Positions 10,841 to 21,727 of a DNA stretch of 38,922 nt are shown piece by piece. Where the stretch lies: positions 1 through 38,922 of the forward strand of contig JAANBB010000386.1 in NCBI GenBank assembly GCA_014621425.1, in the 5' to 3' direction. How positions within the stretch are numbered: the first letter of the stretch is position 1; each line of letters opens with the position of its first letter. The stretch is from Cylindrodendrum hubeiense (lineage: Eukaryota; Ascomycota; Sordariomycetes; Hypocreales; Nectriaceae). The notes under the pieces are model-generated. The model saw only the letters and a list, made by a program, of their open reading frames with translations. It was not told where the DNA came from and made no database searches. The position numbers and the translations under genes are program-made.

Positions 10841-13570
10841 GTAGTATGGTGTAGTTTCGTACGGATGAGAGGCGGTGACATTGTGAGGGCCTCCATCCTC
10901 AACTAATCGAAAACGCGGTTGCAGCTGCGCCAGGCCGTTGCGGCGGAGCTGCCCCCAGACTCTTCAAGGCGTAATCGTTCTCAACGGTCGTTATGGCATG
11001 ACGATGTTGGTAGTATTTTCGTACAGCACGGAGCATCGGCCACTTTGTCTGCGACCAGGACTCGTCCTCATGTCGTCATAGTCCGCGTGGCCGCGTTGCC
11101 ACTAGCCACAGTTGAGTGGGGCGCACGCATGAGCCACAGCCTGTCTGCGTCACAAAGACCGAGGCACGGAGCCTGAGCGTCGCCGGCGCCGACCAACTTG
11201 GAACATCCCCTGTCGGCTCCATCAAGCATTGGCCGTGCCGCGTCCTTGCCGTTCGCTTTGCCTCTGCCTTGGTTTGCGCCCTGTATTTTTGACTTTTTCC
11301 CGAATGACAGATCCAGCCAAAAACGAGCTGCGGCTCCCAGGGATGCCGGGCCCCCTGTGTCCGCCCCCTGCCAGCCTGCCGCGTGGTCGCACCCAGGCTG
11401 AGTGACACTGGCCAATCAGGACATGCCGATGGCCGTATTGATGGGCGGCCGGAAGGTGGGAGGACGAATCTGGGGTGCGATGGCGACCTACTACGCACTT
11501 GGGATGGACGGGAATACGAAGGCTGCAAGGTTTTTCTCCGTCTGGACACTGGTTTGCTTCAGCAGGCCTCAGGGGTTAGGGGTTGGGGCGGAGGGCGACG
11601 GTGGGCTTTGCAATGTCTGTATTGGTGGTTAGGTGATGGGTGGATGGATACCTATTGAAGATGGCATCGGTCGTTGATCGCCAACACCCCTAGTTTGGGG
11701 CATGAAATGCGAGGCCTAGGTCCGGGTCAGGGGCGGTGAAGCCAAGTGGGATGCACCAAGGCGAAAGTCCCAAGCAATGAGAGCCAGTCAGATGGATGAG
11801 TGATGAGTTCTTCGCCTTCATCAGCAACCAGGTCCGGGTCTCTGGAACAGGGCATTAATCGACGGATACCCTACAGCCGTTTCCGAAAAGACGGAATCAG
11901 CCAGTCGCATTCACATTAGAAATCACTTTCAGCATGCAGGCATCCGGAGGCCCGTCTGGACGAAGCCGTGCTGTAGGTATTGTGGCTGGCGGACAGACAC
12001 GGCGACGCCCTGCACGGGGCACCGAGGCTTCAGGGCGTCTGGATTTTGGGGAGACCAAAGCGGAACGGGTTAGTTGATGGGTGAGTGGGATGGATGGGTG
12101 GAGGGACTCCACGCTACTGGAAAGGCACCCAATGTCAAATGCTAAAACCCGTGTGCCAAGATCCGCCATTGGATGAGGGGATGGACGCTGGGGACTGACC
12201 GACAAACAGACTCGTTCTGTTGGTATGCGGTTGCTAATCCTTTCGTTAGCCATTCGCGATTGCCCAAGATGCCGCTCGTGCCAGGGTTGTACGGTTGCAC
12301 GGCTGTAAGGATCAAGGGTTCGAGGCCCAAGGGCTTCAAGGTTTGTTTCCCTCCATGAGACCCTTTGCCAAGCACGACACCGTCCGCTTCCCCTCCCCCG
12401 CTGCTCGGCCATCTCGAATCCATCACCTGTCATTCCACGGCAAACCCATTGGCAAGGTTCCGGTACACCCTTTGTCACGGCCGTCTTCGTCCTTCCTGCC
12501 CTCCCACCCAATGCTGCCCCCTCCCCATTCCTCAAACGGGCAGCTCCCGAGGTGCGAGTGGCGCTCTCCGAAGGGCTGGACACGGAGTCTTGGTGCGGGT
12601 GGTGGGTGTCGTGCAGGGGAAGGGGGTGGAAATCTCTACTTGCTTCTTCCCGGGAAGAGGGTGGGGAGGGTACGTACAGATGCGAAGCGAGGTGTTAAGG
12701 GGGTGTGAGACAATTGGGGTCGTGTTTGATAATCGCGTTCGGATGGTTAAGAGAAACCTGATATTGAACGTGGATGTGTCGGGCGGGAGGCGAACGGTGC
12801 GAAGGGGGCTGCAGATGGTGGGCCAGACATGGCCATGACGCCAAGTATTGAGTGTTGGATTCCGGGTCTGGCGAGGGATGCGACGATGCCGTGAATACTG
12901 GGGACTAGGCCGGATGCACCACTCCGCGACGGAGTAATACTCAACAAACACTGCAGCGCACTGCAGAGCACTGCGATCGCCGTACCCAGTCCTCAAAAGA
13001 CTAGACGAGACCAGATGAGACGAGACGAGTCCAGGCCGGAGTAGCAACATCAAACACTAGACATCCGGATCCGTGAAAGCTTCGCTGGGTTTTTGCTGGG
13101 CTTGCTGACGGGCTTGGCTCTACTGGCTGGGGCCTTTGGTTTTGGGTGAATGACCTGCAGCATCGCTGGGGCCCAGGGATCGCGATTGATAGATCACCAA
13201 TCGACGCTTCAAGACAGGGCCGTCGCTCGTTAGCGGACCCTCGTACCCTGGCCCCGGCCTTGAACCCCGGCCCATCAAGCCCCTTCGTCTCCGGGCGAGT
13301 CCCAGCCCAGTCCCAATTCATCCGAGTCGATCCAGTGTCACTGTGTCACCAGCGTGGCACAGATAAACTCCATCTAAGCAGAGTAGGCTCGATCTCGCCG
13401 AAGCATTTGAGTTTCTACCAGCCAGGCGGACCTCTGGACGAACCGGCCGGCTGCCAACGACTCCATCGAGACGGCCACCTTGGGCTGCTGGAATGTGACC
13501 GGGAGACTCGCAGCGCCCAGTTTCGTCCAGGCTTGGCAGAACAGGACGAGGCCCAATACAGTTTCGGGCC

Positions 13571-13590
13571 CCATCGGTCCCCATCGGTCC
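13571..13590. repeat. 10-bp perfect tandem duplication
   Basis: CCATCGGTCC is repeated twice without a spacer. It is probably a slippage product; no function is evident. Confidence 0.65.
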
Positions 13591-15576
13591 CGGGGGAGAG
13601 CTCGAGGGCTGCCGCCACAGGAGTCGAGCTCCAGCAGCTGAGCTCGGGATGTGGCTGCGATGAGCTGGAACCCGGCCCGAAGTTGAATCAAGCCTGGATG
13701 CGGTCGGCTTTTTAGGCTTGGGCTGCTGGCGACGGGCTGGCTGACGCCCGGGGATGGAGATGAATGCAATTAATCAGGAGCTGCGGAACCTACGAATCGG
13801 GAGGCGTCTACCAGTTGGGCGCCCGAACCCATGATGGGGCCTCGTTAATTATTGCGGATGAATGTGTGTTTTGATGGCATCGCAGTGGATGCACGCAGAT
13901 TAGCGGTTGATTGCAGAGTGGGAATTGCAATGGGATGGCGGCGTGTTGTTTTCGCTGGTGCTCGCTCCACGACGCTGCAATGTAACCAAAAAGCAACTCC
14001 CTCTGAACTTGCCGGGTCTAGGGAGTCGGAACAGCCAGCGGGTGGTTTTTAGTCTCAGGCACAACGGACGCGGCGAACCCCAATGTGCGTCGGATCTCAG
14101 CCAAGGTTCTTGTTGAACGGCGTTGTTATTGTTTGTGTATTTACTTTTTCCGCCTTGGCTCAGTCATTTTGCTTCGCTGATGCGCGGGCTTCTCCTTGCC
14201 TCGTTTTGTCGCCGTTGCTGCTGCTGCCACAAGACTGTTATCATGTCACCCCTGCGTACGCCCGCATGCGACATGTAGTGGCCTGTGGGCGTGGTGTCGT
14301 GGACGAAGCATAACGGCAGCTTGTCAGGCGGTCGGCCACCTCTCAGGCCCGCGGGCTGGTTACATGCGCACGCTGTCGTCTCTGCAGACGCAGGAAGTAG
14401 TCGGCGCTGAAACGGGGCGGAGCTGTGTACGAAAAAGAGGCCCCGAGAACGAGGGTTTTGAGGATGGCAGGCGACGACGCAAAATGAAGACGGTACCCGC
14501 GCGGATAGAGGTGGCTAATTAGTTGCGGGATGGGAGCAGTGACCAGGTCGGGTCGTGCGAGCATGTCAAACAAGCGGAAACAAATCATCCTTCATGCTGT
14601 TAATAGCATTGCTCTGTGCTTCTTTGCCATGCCATCCATCGCGCGTAGAGAGTAAAAAAAGACGAAACGAGCGCCTATGTGCAGTAGCGAGCGCACCGTG
14701 CTGTATCCGTACGGAGTATACCCCGGGCTAGTCCCTGTCCCTGGCCTATCTGGGGAGTGGATCCGTGCGAGAGATTGTTTCTGGGTTCCTTTCTTTTGGG
14801 CCCTCGTCCGATGCTGGGCAGACGAAGGCGAGTGTGCAGACTACACGTTGCCGTTCGCCGTAGGTGCATCTGGGAAGGACTGGCAGGGCCGTAGGAACCG
14901 CCACGACAGCACAGCCTCCCTCGACGAGCGTCAACAGGCAGCTGTGGCCTAGTGCAGGCGAGGAATCCTGGGAGAACTCGACAAGCTGAGCCTGAGAACC
15001 GGCCGCGATGAGGCCTGTCGAGCATTGGATGCCGCCCGGAGCGAGGGGAATGATTGGACGGACGGCGCATCTGAGGCATCAAAGGGCGGTTTCAAGTATC
15101 GAGCCGCCACAGCCAATCAAGGCCGCCGAGCCGCCCAAGAGCTGTAACCGCAAGTGTCCGTGTTTGAGGTTGCGCGACGGGCCAGTCAGCGCGCGGCAGA
15201 GGCCTGCACCGGGGGCTCGCCCAGCGAACCACCAGCACCTACAGCCCCCGGGCAGCCAGGGCCCTGCGGTGCAAGTGGCATCGACGGGCGGCTGGGCGGG
15301 TTTGGTTGGCGGCGGGGGACATTTGCCATCGGCCGAGTTGCAGCCCAGCCGGCGATGCGGGGCATGCGACTGGAGGAGCTTCACGGCGTCGTCTGGATCG
15401 AACCCTTGGCTAGTAGCCTCTTGGGCCGGTTTCGACGCGGCAACGAGTGGTCGGCGGGCAATCAACTATTCTGGTGGTGGAAATGGAGACGGCATCTCCC
15501 CCCCCTGCGCCGAGTCTGCGCTGGCGCTGCATTGTGTGTCTCCGGCCGTCTTGTTTGCCCCGGTCGGCAGCAGATG

Positions 15577-16874
15577 AAGGCGAGCAGAGGGCGCGAAGGG
15601 GTTCGCCAGAGCAGGAATCCCGTACGTATACAAAGTCTCCCCCCGTTCGTAGCCACTCTCGCCCTTCCATCTCGACAAACCCATCCACATCATCATCGCC
15701 ATCCTCCTTTTTTCTTTCTTTTCCCCTTTATTTCCTTGTTCGATTCTCTGGAATTCCTCCCCCGCGACTATATTGACTCCAAGGGCGCCCCCTCGTTTCC
15801 CGTTTCGCTACGCTCCCCCACATACCTCTGGCAGGTCAAACCCATCCATCCGCAGCGAAACCCCTTTGAAACGATATTCGACAGTCGCGGCTCGGTCTTG
15901 AAGACGTCCCGCCCTAGTGTGCTCCCGCTTCAGTATCTCGCTCAAAGCCTGTCTTCGTGGTGCCGGTCACCCCCTCTCGCGCTTTGCCCCTCACCTGCCC
16001 TGCTTGGATTCAGAGACGAGCAAGACTCTCTCGACGCCTCCCTTAGTATTCGGTTTTCAATTCCAGTCAATCAACCATCGCCCCTGCTACCGTCTCGTCT
16101 ATCGACTTGCCCTCATCTTACACTCGGCAACCCTTCGTCAAGCTGGTCTTGATCAATCTCTATAAAACTCGTCGAGGCTCGCAGCTACAGTGTGCACTCA
16201 TCATCCACTCATCAACCATCGCCATCCGCCATCAAGAGCTCCACAACGCCTCAATTCCAGCTCTCGCAAGTTTACTGTCGGCAGCACCGCCCAAGCTCAG
16301 ATCTCCACCCGCCTTCGCTGTTTGCCGCAAAGTCAAAAGCTCATAATCAGCTCTACCTTTACCCGGCCTAGACCAATCCGGAAGCTTAATTCTTGAAAGC
16401 AATCGCTTAATCGAACTGTGAGCGGACTGAACTGAGGGCCTCGACTTTTGCTTGAATCCCGATCATCCCGCTTCCCGCTCTCGATCCGGACCCGGCGTCG
16501 ACAGCTCCACGCATCACAATCGCAAAGACGCAAGCGAAACTCTACCGGCGCTCAACTGCGACGCCTCTCGATCTGGATTTTGTCAGATCCGAATTGCTGT
16601 GACCGATCCGCTCCCGTACGGCAGACGTGTCCGTCTTGATCGCTTCCTCGTCGCCCTCGCTACTACGGCGCCTCGCGAAACCAGGCCCAAAACCCGAACC
16701 CGAAACCGCCGAAACGCAACCAACCACGCACGCAACGCACGCAACGCACGCACTGCGACGAAAGCAACGCAACACCAGGCCCCAAGCCACCGCGAAGCAC
16801 CCAGGCGACTCACATCCGCCCAGCGCGCGAGACACCCACGCCCCCCTTCTCGCCACTCCCCCTCCAATCGCGCC
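15577..16874 (+). promoter_or_regulatory. ATG-free promoter/5' leader of 1.3 kb
   Basis: Between the ATG at 15574 and the ATG at 16875 the plus strand contains no ATG. The stretch is pyrimidine-rich (for example around 15700-15740 and 16030-16230), as fungal 5' leaders often are. A GTGAGC at about 16418 could be a leader-intron donor, and GCTAAC plus CCCAG at 16877-16896 forms a good branch/acceptor pair. It reads as a long leader feeding the exon at 16897. Transcription itself cannot be seen. Confidence 0.5.
16731..16748. repeat. 9-bp tandem repeat in the ATG-free leader
   Basis: CGCAACGCA occurs twice in tandem and continues partially on both sides within an A/C-rich stretch. It is a simple-sequence element of the leader. 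Confidence 0.55.
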
Positions 16875-16896
16875 ATGCTAACCCGTCGCCTCCCAG

Positions 16897-17461
16897 ATCG
16901 TCCAACTCGGGCGGCACCTCGTCCAAGGGCTCCGGCGTCCAGCCCACCTACGGCGGCGGTCGATACTACCCCGGAGGAGCTGCGGTTCCCTACCGCGCGG
17001 GCTCCAAGTCGGCCTTGGGCATCGTCCCCTTCCTCCTGCTCGGCTCCGCCATCGCCTTCTGGCCCGGCGTCTGGCTGTACGGCGCGTACATGTACCACTA
17101 CCCCAACCCATACCGATACTACAACGAGACCAGCAAGGCGAACGAGACCCGCGAGGTCATCTGCGGCTGCGCCCGCTTCTCTGTCTGCGGATGCGACAAC
17201 AACAACGACACCGCGTACTACGACGAACTCATCGGTAACGGCAGCTACGCCGCTCTCAACAAGTCCATTGTCAACGTCGCCCGCGTCAATGGCACCACCA
17301 CCATCCTGATCAACGGCACCCTGGCCAACGGCACCACCGTCGCAGACGAAGACGCCGACAGCGAAGACTCCGCCGCCGGCAGCAGCATGCAGGCTTTGGC
17401 CGAGGCCCTCGGCTTCTGGCCCGTGGTGGCCGCCGTCATGGCCACCGTCTTCATGGCTTAG
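16897..17461 (+). CDS. Secreted or membrane glycoprotein, DUF7732-like; 5' end unresolved
   Basis: An exon of 187 whole codons opens after GCTAAC...CCCAG and ends in TAG at 17459-17461. It begins Ser/Gly-rich, has a hydrophobic segment (LGIVPFLLLGSAIAFWPGVW) and a paired CGC...CGC motif, at least six N-glycosylation sequons (NET, NGS, NGT), and a hydrophobic C-terminal tail that resembles a GPI-attachment signal. It looks like a fungal family I recall as DUF7732, whose members usually begin with a signal peptide and a Gly-rich stretch. Neither is found upstream. The frame is open back to a TGA at 16637 but holds no ATG before 17090, and the ATG at 16875 is in another frame. A distant first exon, a non-AUG start, an assembly error or N-terminal loss are all possible. 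Confidence 0.65.
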
Positions 17462-17778
17462 ACTACCAGCAAATCCCTTTATTCCGTGTAAATTTTTGTC
17501 CTCTTAAATAATTTTATGACCTCTGTAACGACCGTTTGACTTTCTCTGGGCCTCGGGGCGGCCCAAAAAGGGTGGTTTGACGCGACACCCGGCCACGGCT
17601 TGCTCGGCGTTCTCTCAGCAGGAGAGGAAAGATATCCTAGGTCTCTCGCATGGCGCTTTGTTTACTAGACTTTCGCTGTTTCATAGATCACTCAAAAAAT
17701 GAAACAAGTTAATAAAAAAGGAGTGGTTTCTGTCTTCGCGCATATGGGTACTCGCATTCTAATCTCATCAAAAATCCG
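17462..17778. other. Convergent intergenic region (3' ends)
   Basis: This 317-nt gap lies between the glycoprotein stop and the D-serine dehydratase stop. AT-rich stretches near 17495-17515 and 17690-17725 suit polyadenylation regions. Nothing else was seen. Confidence 0.55.
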
Positions 17779-19282
17779 TCACCACCCGTCCCAGCGCGGC
17801 CATACATCCACGATCTCGTCCTCTTTGCCTGCTCTTCGACTATCCACCACATAGTACTTGTCGAATCCAGCTCCCGCTATGCAAGCATGGTTCGGCCAGA
17901 TCCTCAGCCTCTGCCCAATCTTCAACGGAACCTCGTCCTCCGGCTTGCTCCGCCACCGCACGATGCCGTGCTCCTGGCTCACCTTGCCGACCTGCCACCC
18001 GCCGTGGACCGCCGGGAAGCCCTCGCCAGGGGCGGGGTTGTCAAGCCCCCAAGGCATGACAATGCCCCAGCTGGTGTAGTGCTGGCCCTTTTCGGCGCCC
18101 AGGTCGGCGCAGGGCTCACGGCCTAGTGCGAGGCAGCCTGCGTTGATGAGCGCCTCGGTCGTTTTCTCGGGGCCACGGCCCGGGTAGAGAGACGCTATCT
18201 CGGTGAGGATGGTTATGCCAATGGACGAAGCGGATAAAAGGGAGTGGTCACGGGCGTGAGTTGCGACCTGTTGGAGGTCGAGTGTGGGATATACGCCCGC
18301 GTGTACTTCGAGTTTGTAGCCCTGCGCCTTGAGATCTCGGAGAAACCCGTTGATGGAGGACACTGAACTGCTAGAACCATCTGATGTTATGCCGTCCAGA
18401 TCAGGGTGCTGGAGGCTGGTCGCAGTTGGAGATGCTCCAACAGACAGAGTCAAGGGATGCCCTGGGCGTTTCGAGGTGATGGACACAGCCACCTCCTCCA
18501 AAGCCTTGAACTCGGCCGCAAGGTGATCTAGCGCTTTCCAGTCCTCGCGAGTCTCGTACGAGTGGCCTGCATGAGCGTAGATTCCGTGGAAGACACACTT
18601 GCCCTCGGCCTCCTTGGCAAGCAGCTGCTCGATGAGGGTTTCACACTCCGTCGAGCCCGGCAGCACGCCTGCGCGCTGGTAGCCCATGTCCACCTTCATG
18701 AAGATCAGGGGCGCGAACCCTGTCTTGGCTTGGATTGCTTCGACGTACTGGAGCTGGTCTGGGTGGTCGATCATCAGGGACAGACCGCCAACGCCGAGCT
18801 GCGTGGAGATGCTGCTGAGGCGGTCGACGGCTGAAGGGAAGAGAGGGAATGAGAAGAGCACCTATAATGGTTAGTTGGACAATATTTATATATTTCGTTG
18901 CATTTGGTGTTGGTACATTTACTTCGCGGCCTCGTTGTTGGTACTCCTGCAACAGAGGCACAACCTTCTCCGCTTCCAGGATAGTCGAGACGACAATGTT
19001 TGCCGGTGAATTATCGGCGTCTCCCACTTGTCGCCTTGTCAGTTCGATCGTCTATTCAGTTAGTTAAATGACTTTTTACAAATGTTCTCGCAAACATACC
19101 TTGTGAGTTTTGATGTGTGGTCGCCACCCTAAATCCAGTCGCCTAACTGCCTGGAGCATCCGCTCGCAATTCACCTCAATCTTGGCCAGGTCCAGCACTG
19201 CCGACGGCGTCTGCACATCATGCAGCGTCTTTCCGACAAACTGCGCCTGTAGCTCTTTCTTCAATTCTGAGGAGGATGTCAT
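17779..19282 (-). CDS. DSD1: D-serine dehydratase (zinc- and PLP-dependent)
   Basis: Three exons, 19100-19282, 18923-19051 and 17779-18861 (leftward), give 464 aa, all in phase 0. The introns of 48 and 61 nt have GTATGT and GTAAAT donors. The enzyme deaminates D-serine to pyruvate and ammonia (EC 4.3.1.18 type). It has an alanine-racemase-like PLP barrel followed by a C-terminal beta domain. The PLP lysine lies in HIKTHK (Lys58). The C-terminal HAC motif (about His429 and Cys431) is the H-x-C zinc site that distinguishes this eukaryotic family. An in-frame ATG at 19339 exists, but 19282 puts the PLP lysine where it lies in the yeast enzyme and was chosen. D-threonine aldolase is the main alternative by fold. 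Confidence 0.9.
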
Positions 19283-20552
19283 CGTGGTGTCTTGTGCTGT
19301 TTTCGTCCCATTGCAGTGCAGGTTGGGTTGCTCGAGCATTAAATGCTCCAGCGCGCGGGTGATTAATTGTCCGCTGTATTTGACTCACCATACCATCGGG
19401 TATGGAATACCCGACGGTGCCCGTAATGTGACGATCCACCTGCATGTTTTCTCGTGGGGTTTGATGCGCTCGTCACTTTGAAAATGGACCTCGGTGCATG
19501 ACTTGTTCTTGGAGGGCGTCTTGTACGCTTTCATCTCCACTCACCTAGGCTATTTAGACTTTTGAAAGCACAGACGAGGTATTATCACAACTTGAACCCA
19601 TAGAATACTGCAACTCCACCATCATTGGACGAGAACGAAATTGCTCAAGTCCAGCAGGCTAATTTCCTGGGCCCATAATTTGAATCACGTTTAAGTCGAG
19701 TAACTAACTGTCAAGAGGTGTCCAGGAGTCTTCCAATTATGCCGCAATTCGTCTGAGCATGCTTTGAGCTGCATGGGGACTAAGATCTAGTTATAAGACC
19801 CGCACGAACGATTTGAATAAGCCATCCAAACTGGTTCTATTCAAGAACGATATTGTCCGCCAGAAGCGAGCTCCTTCAAGCACCCCCTTATATGATCGTG
19901 TGTGGGAATTATGGATTGAAAAGTGATAATAGGGAGTAACAACATGTGAGATAGTTGAAAGAGCCATCATAGTGAAACATAAGGCCTGGTGACATGAATG
20001 CGGGAGGAGTGTTGGTCTACGGATGAACCTATCATGCCAAAAAGAAAATCCTCCAACTAATATATGTCTTGATTGTTTAGAGCGGGGCGTACGAAATAAT
20101 ACATGCCAAGAATGATAGTACAACTATCTCCTGCAATCTTGCTGCCGCATGCTGTCCGATGCCACCTACTCCGCCGTCAACGCTCCCTGGCCCCTTATTG
20201 CCCTGTCATAGGCGTAAAAGAGGGTTGACCAAGTTGCTAGAGGTATCTCTCCGACGGTCCCACTTTCTCTACGCTGAGCAGGTCGTACTTAGACTCAAGG
20301 ACTGCGTATGCGCTAGAGAAATACACCAAGATCGAGCTTAGAGAGCGCGATCCTTTTGATTCGTGTGGTCTCAAATAGAACAAACTGACTAACCTTGCGG
20401 CATAATGATGATGATGATGCTAGTTAATTAAATATGTATTGTAGAAAGACGTAAACGAGCTCAGCAGTGACTCTGAAATTATGGAGACGTATATCCTCCA
20501 GTTCCAATTATCCGTCTCAAGTCGGATTTCTTTCCCCGGCACCACCCCACGC
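19283..20552. other. DSD1 upstream region
   Basis: The 1.27 kb between the dehydratase start and the 3' end of the next leftward gene contains the DSD1 promoter and an in-frame upstream ATG at 19339. Composition becomes AT-richer from 19560 on. A short (ATG)n-like run lies near 20403. No further gene was recognised. Confidence 0.5.
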
Positions 20553-21727
20553 TCAAGCCGGGCCCTGGCAGTCCATATCGTTGAAGTTGTAATACCCGAA
20601 GCCCAAGTCAGCTGAATCTGTCACAGACTTGTCGTAGTAGCGGCAAGTTCCCGTAGTCTGGCCAGTCGAAGGGTCAGTGACGAGGTAAAAGCCAGTCGCC
20701 AGGCAGCGAGAATCCGTCTTGCAGGCTGAGATGCAAGCATTCTGATTGGTATTGAAGTTGGCGTAGTAGTTGAAAGCATTCACACCCGGAAGACCCCTCG
20801 CGTTGCAGATCGCGGGCCTGACCACAGGGTCCGGAATGACTGTGGCCTTGGCCTGGACAGTGTCGGTGTTTGTCGGTCCAACGGTGATCTGCAACCAAAA
20901 TATTATAATTAGCGTCAGAGATCATGCATGCTGTGGTAGATCAAGTTCAAGGCAGGGGAAAGGCCGAAGCGTACCGTTACGTCAACCTCCTGCGTCACCG
21001 GCACGTATTGAGTCTCGGTCACTACTACGGTCGTAACGGGTCCGCTTGTGAGTTGCTGGGTCGCCTCCTCGATTACACTGGCAGTGCTGGTGACTGTCTC
21101 CGTGCTTGGCTCGTAGACGCAGTTGCAGCCAGCGGTCACCATCGACTCCGAGTATTTCATCTCGAGGCTGTGCAGAACTGGGTTAAGTGCATCGCGCTTC
21201 CCTGCCGGCCGGTATCTGTAGATGGTCTTCGCGGGCGCGGTGACAGTCTCCACCTGCGTTTGGGTTGGGTTTTGTGAGTATCGAGTCTCCTCGCTAGTGA
21301 CGAAGACAGTGGTGGTCCTATCACACCCTCCCAGGTATCATGTCAGCGGCCATATGTAGGGCTAGAGCATATGGCTAAAGTGCAACTCACACTTCTAACG
21401 TAGTTGACTGCGTCGGCGGTGGCAATGTCGTCGTTTCCAAGTTGGTATGGACTGAGGTGGCCGTCACAGTCACTGTTGCCAGGCGAGGGCCCAGGTACGA
21501 TGAGCATACAGGCGTAGCATCGGACCCCAGCAGGTGCTTGATCTGAGAGCAGACAGCGGCTGGCGGGAAGACAGTGTTAATCGGCAAATATATCAAGCAG
21601 CCCTCCACAGCTTGATCAAGCCAGGCATCAGAGACATAGCTTTCTTACCTGATGGGTTGCACGGCCCAGCCTGGGCAATAGCGGCGGACGCCAGGAGGCC
21701 CCAGAAGGAGGATTCAAGTACACGCAT
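20553..21727 (-). CDS. Secreted protein with C-terminal PAN/apple-like domain
   Basis: Four exons, 21649-21727, 21391-21559, 20975-21317 and 20553-20888 (leftward), give 308 aa; phases 1, 2 and 0 close correctly at each junction. The ATG at 21727 is followed by a signal peptide (about 20 residues ending AIAQA); an upstream in-frame ATG would bury it. The mature N-terminus has paired cysteines (AAVCSQIKHLLG, PVCSSYLG). A long Thr/Val-rich, probably O-glycosylated stretch follows, with a KR site (GKRDA) that Kex2 might cut. The C-terminus has a Cys-rich module (about residues 220-290: CNARG, CISACKTDSRC, CRYYDKS) resembling fungal PAN/apple domains. A cell-wall or extracellular adhesive role is plausible; ligand unknown. 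Confidence 0.75.

Larger units (their letters stand above)
8072..15576. other. 7.5-kb gene-free region
   Basis: After the CDK1 3' UTR I find no frame that starts with ATG, is long and resembles a known protein. The longer open frames begin at GTG, TTG or CTG codons, are Arg/Pro/Ser/Gly-rich and overlap on both strands, as expected for GC-rich non-coding DNA. No transposase, reverse transcriptase, terminal repeat or tRNA fold was recognised. The region carries several short perfect tandem duplications (10-12 bp). It may hold distal regulatory DNA, long non-coding transcripts or decayed sequence. Confidence 0.5.

Noticed and set aside
12300..12345. GGTTCGAGGCC match to the tRNA B-box consensus
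   Set aside because: No matching acceptor stem, anticodon arm or A box can be folded around it, and the T stem pairs at only three positions.
13146..13715. 189-codon plus-strand frame in the gene-free interval
   Set aside because: It starts at GTG, is overlapped by antisense frames of similar length, and is low-complexity.
16452..17309. 285-codon plus-strand frame overlapping the glycoprotein exon
   Set aside because: It is Arg/Thr/Pro/Ser-rich, a shifted shadow of the glycoprotein frame, and starts at a non-ATG codon.
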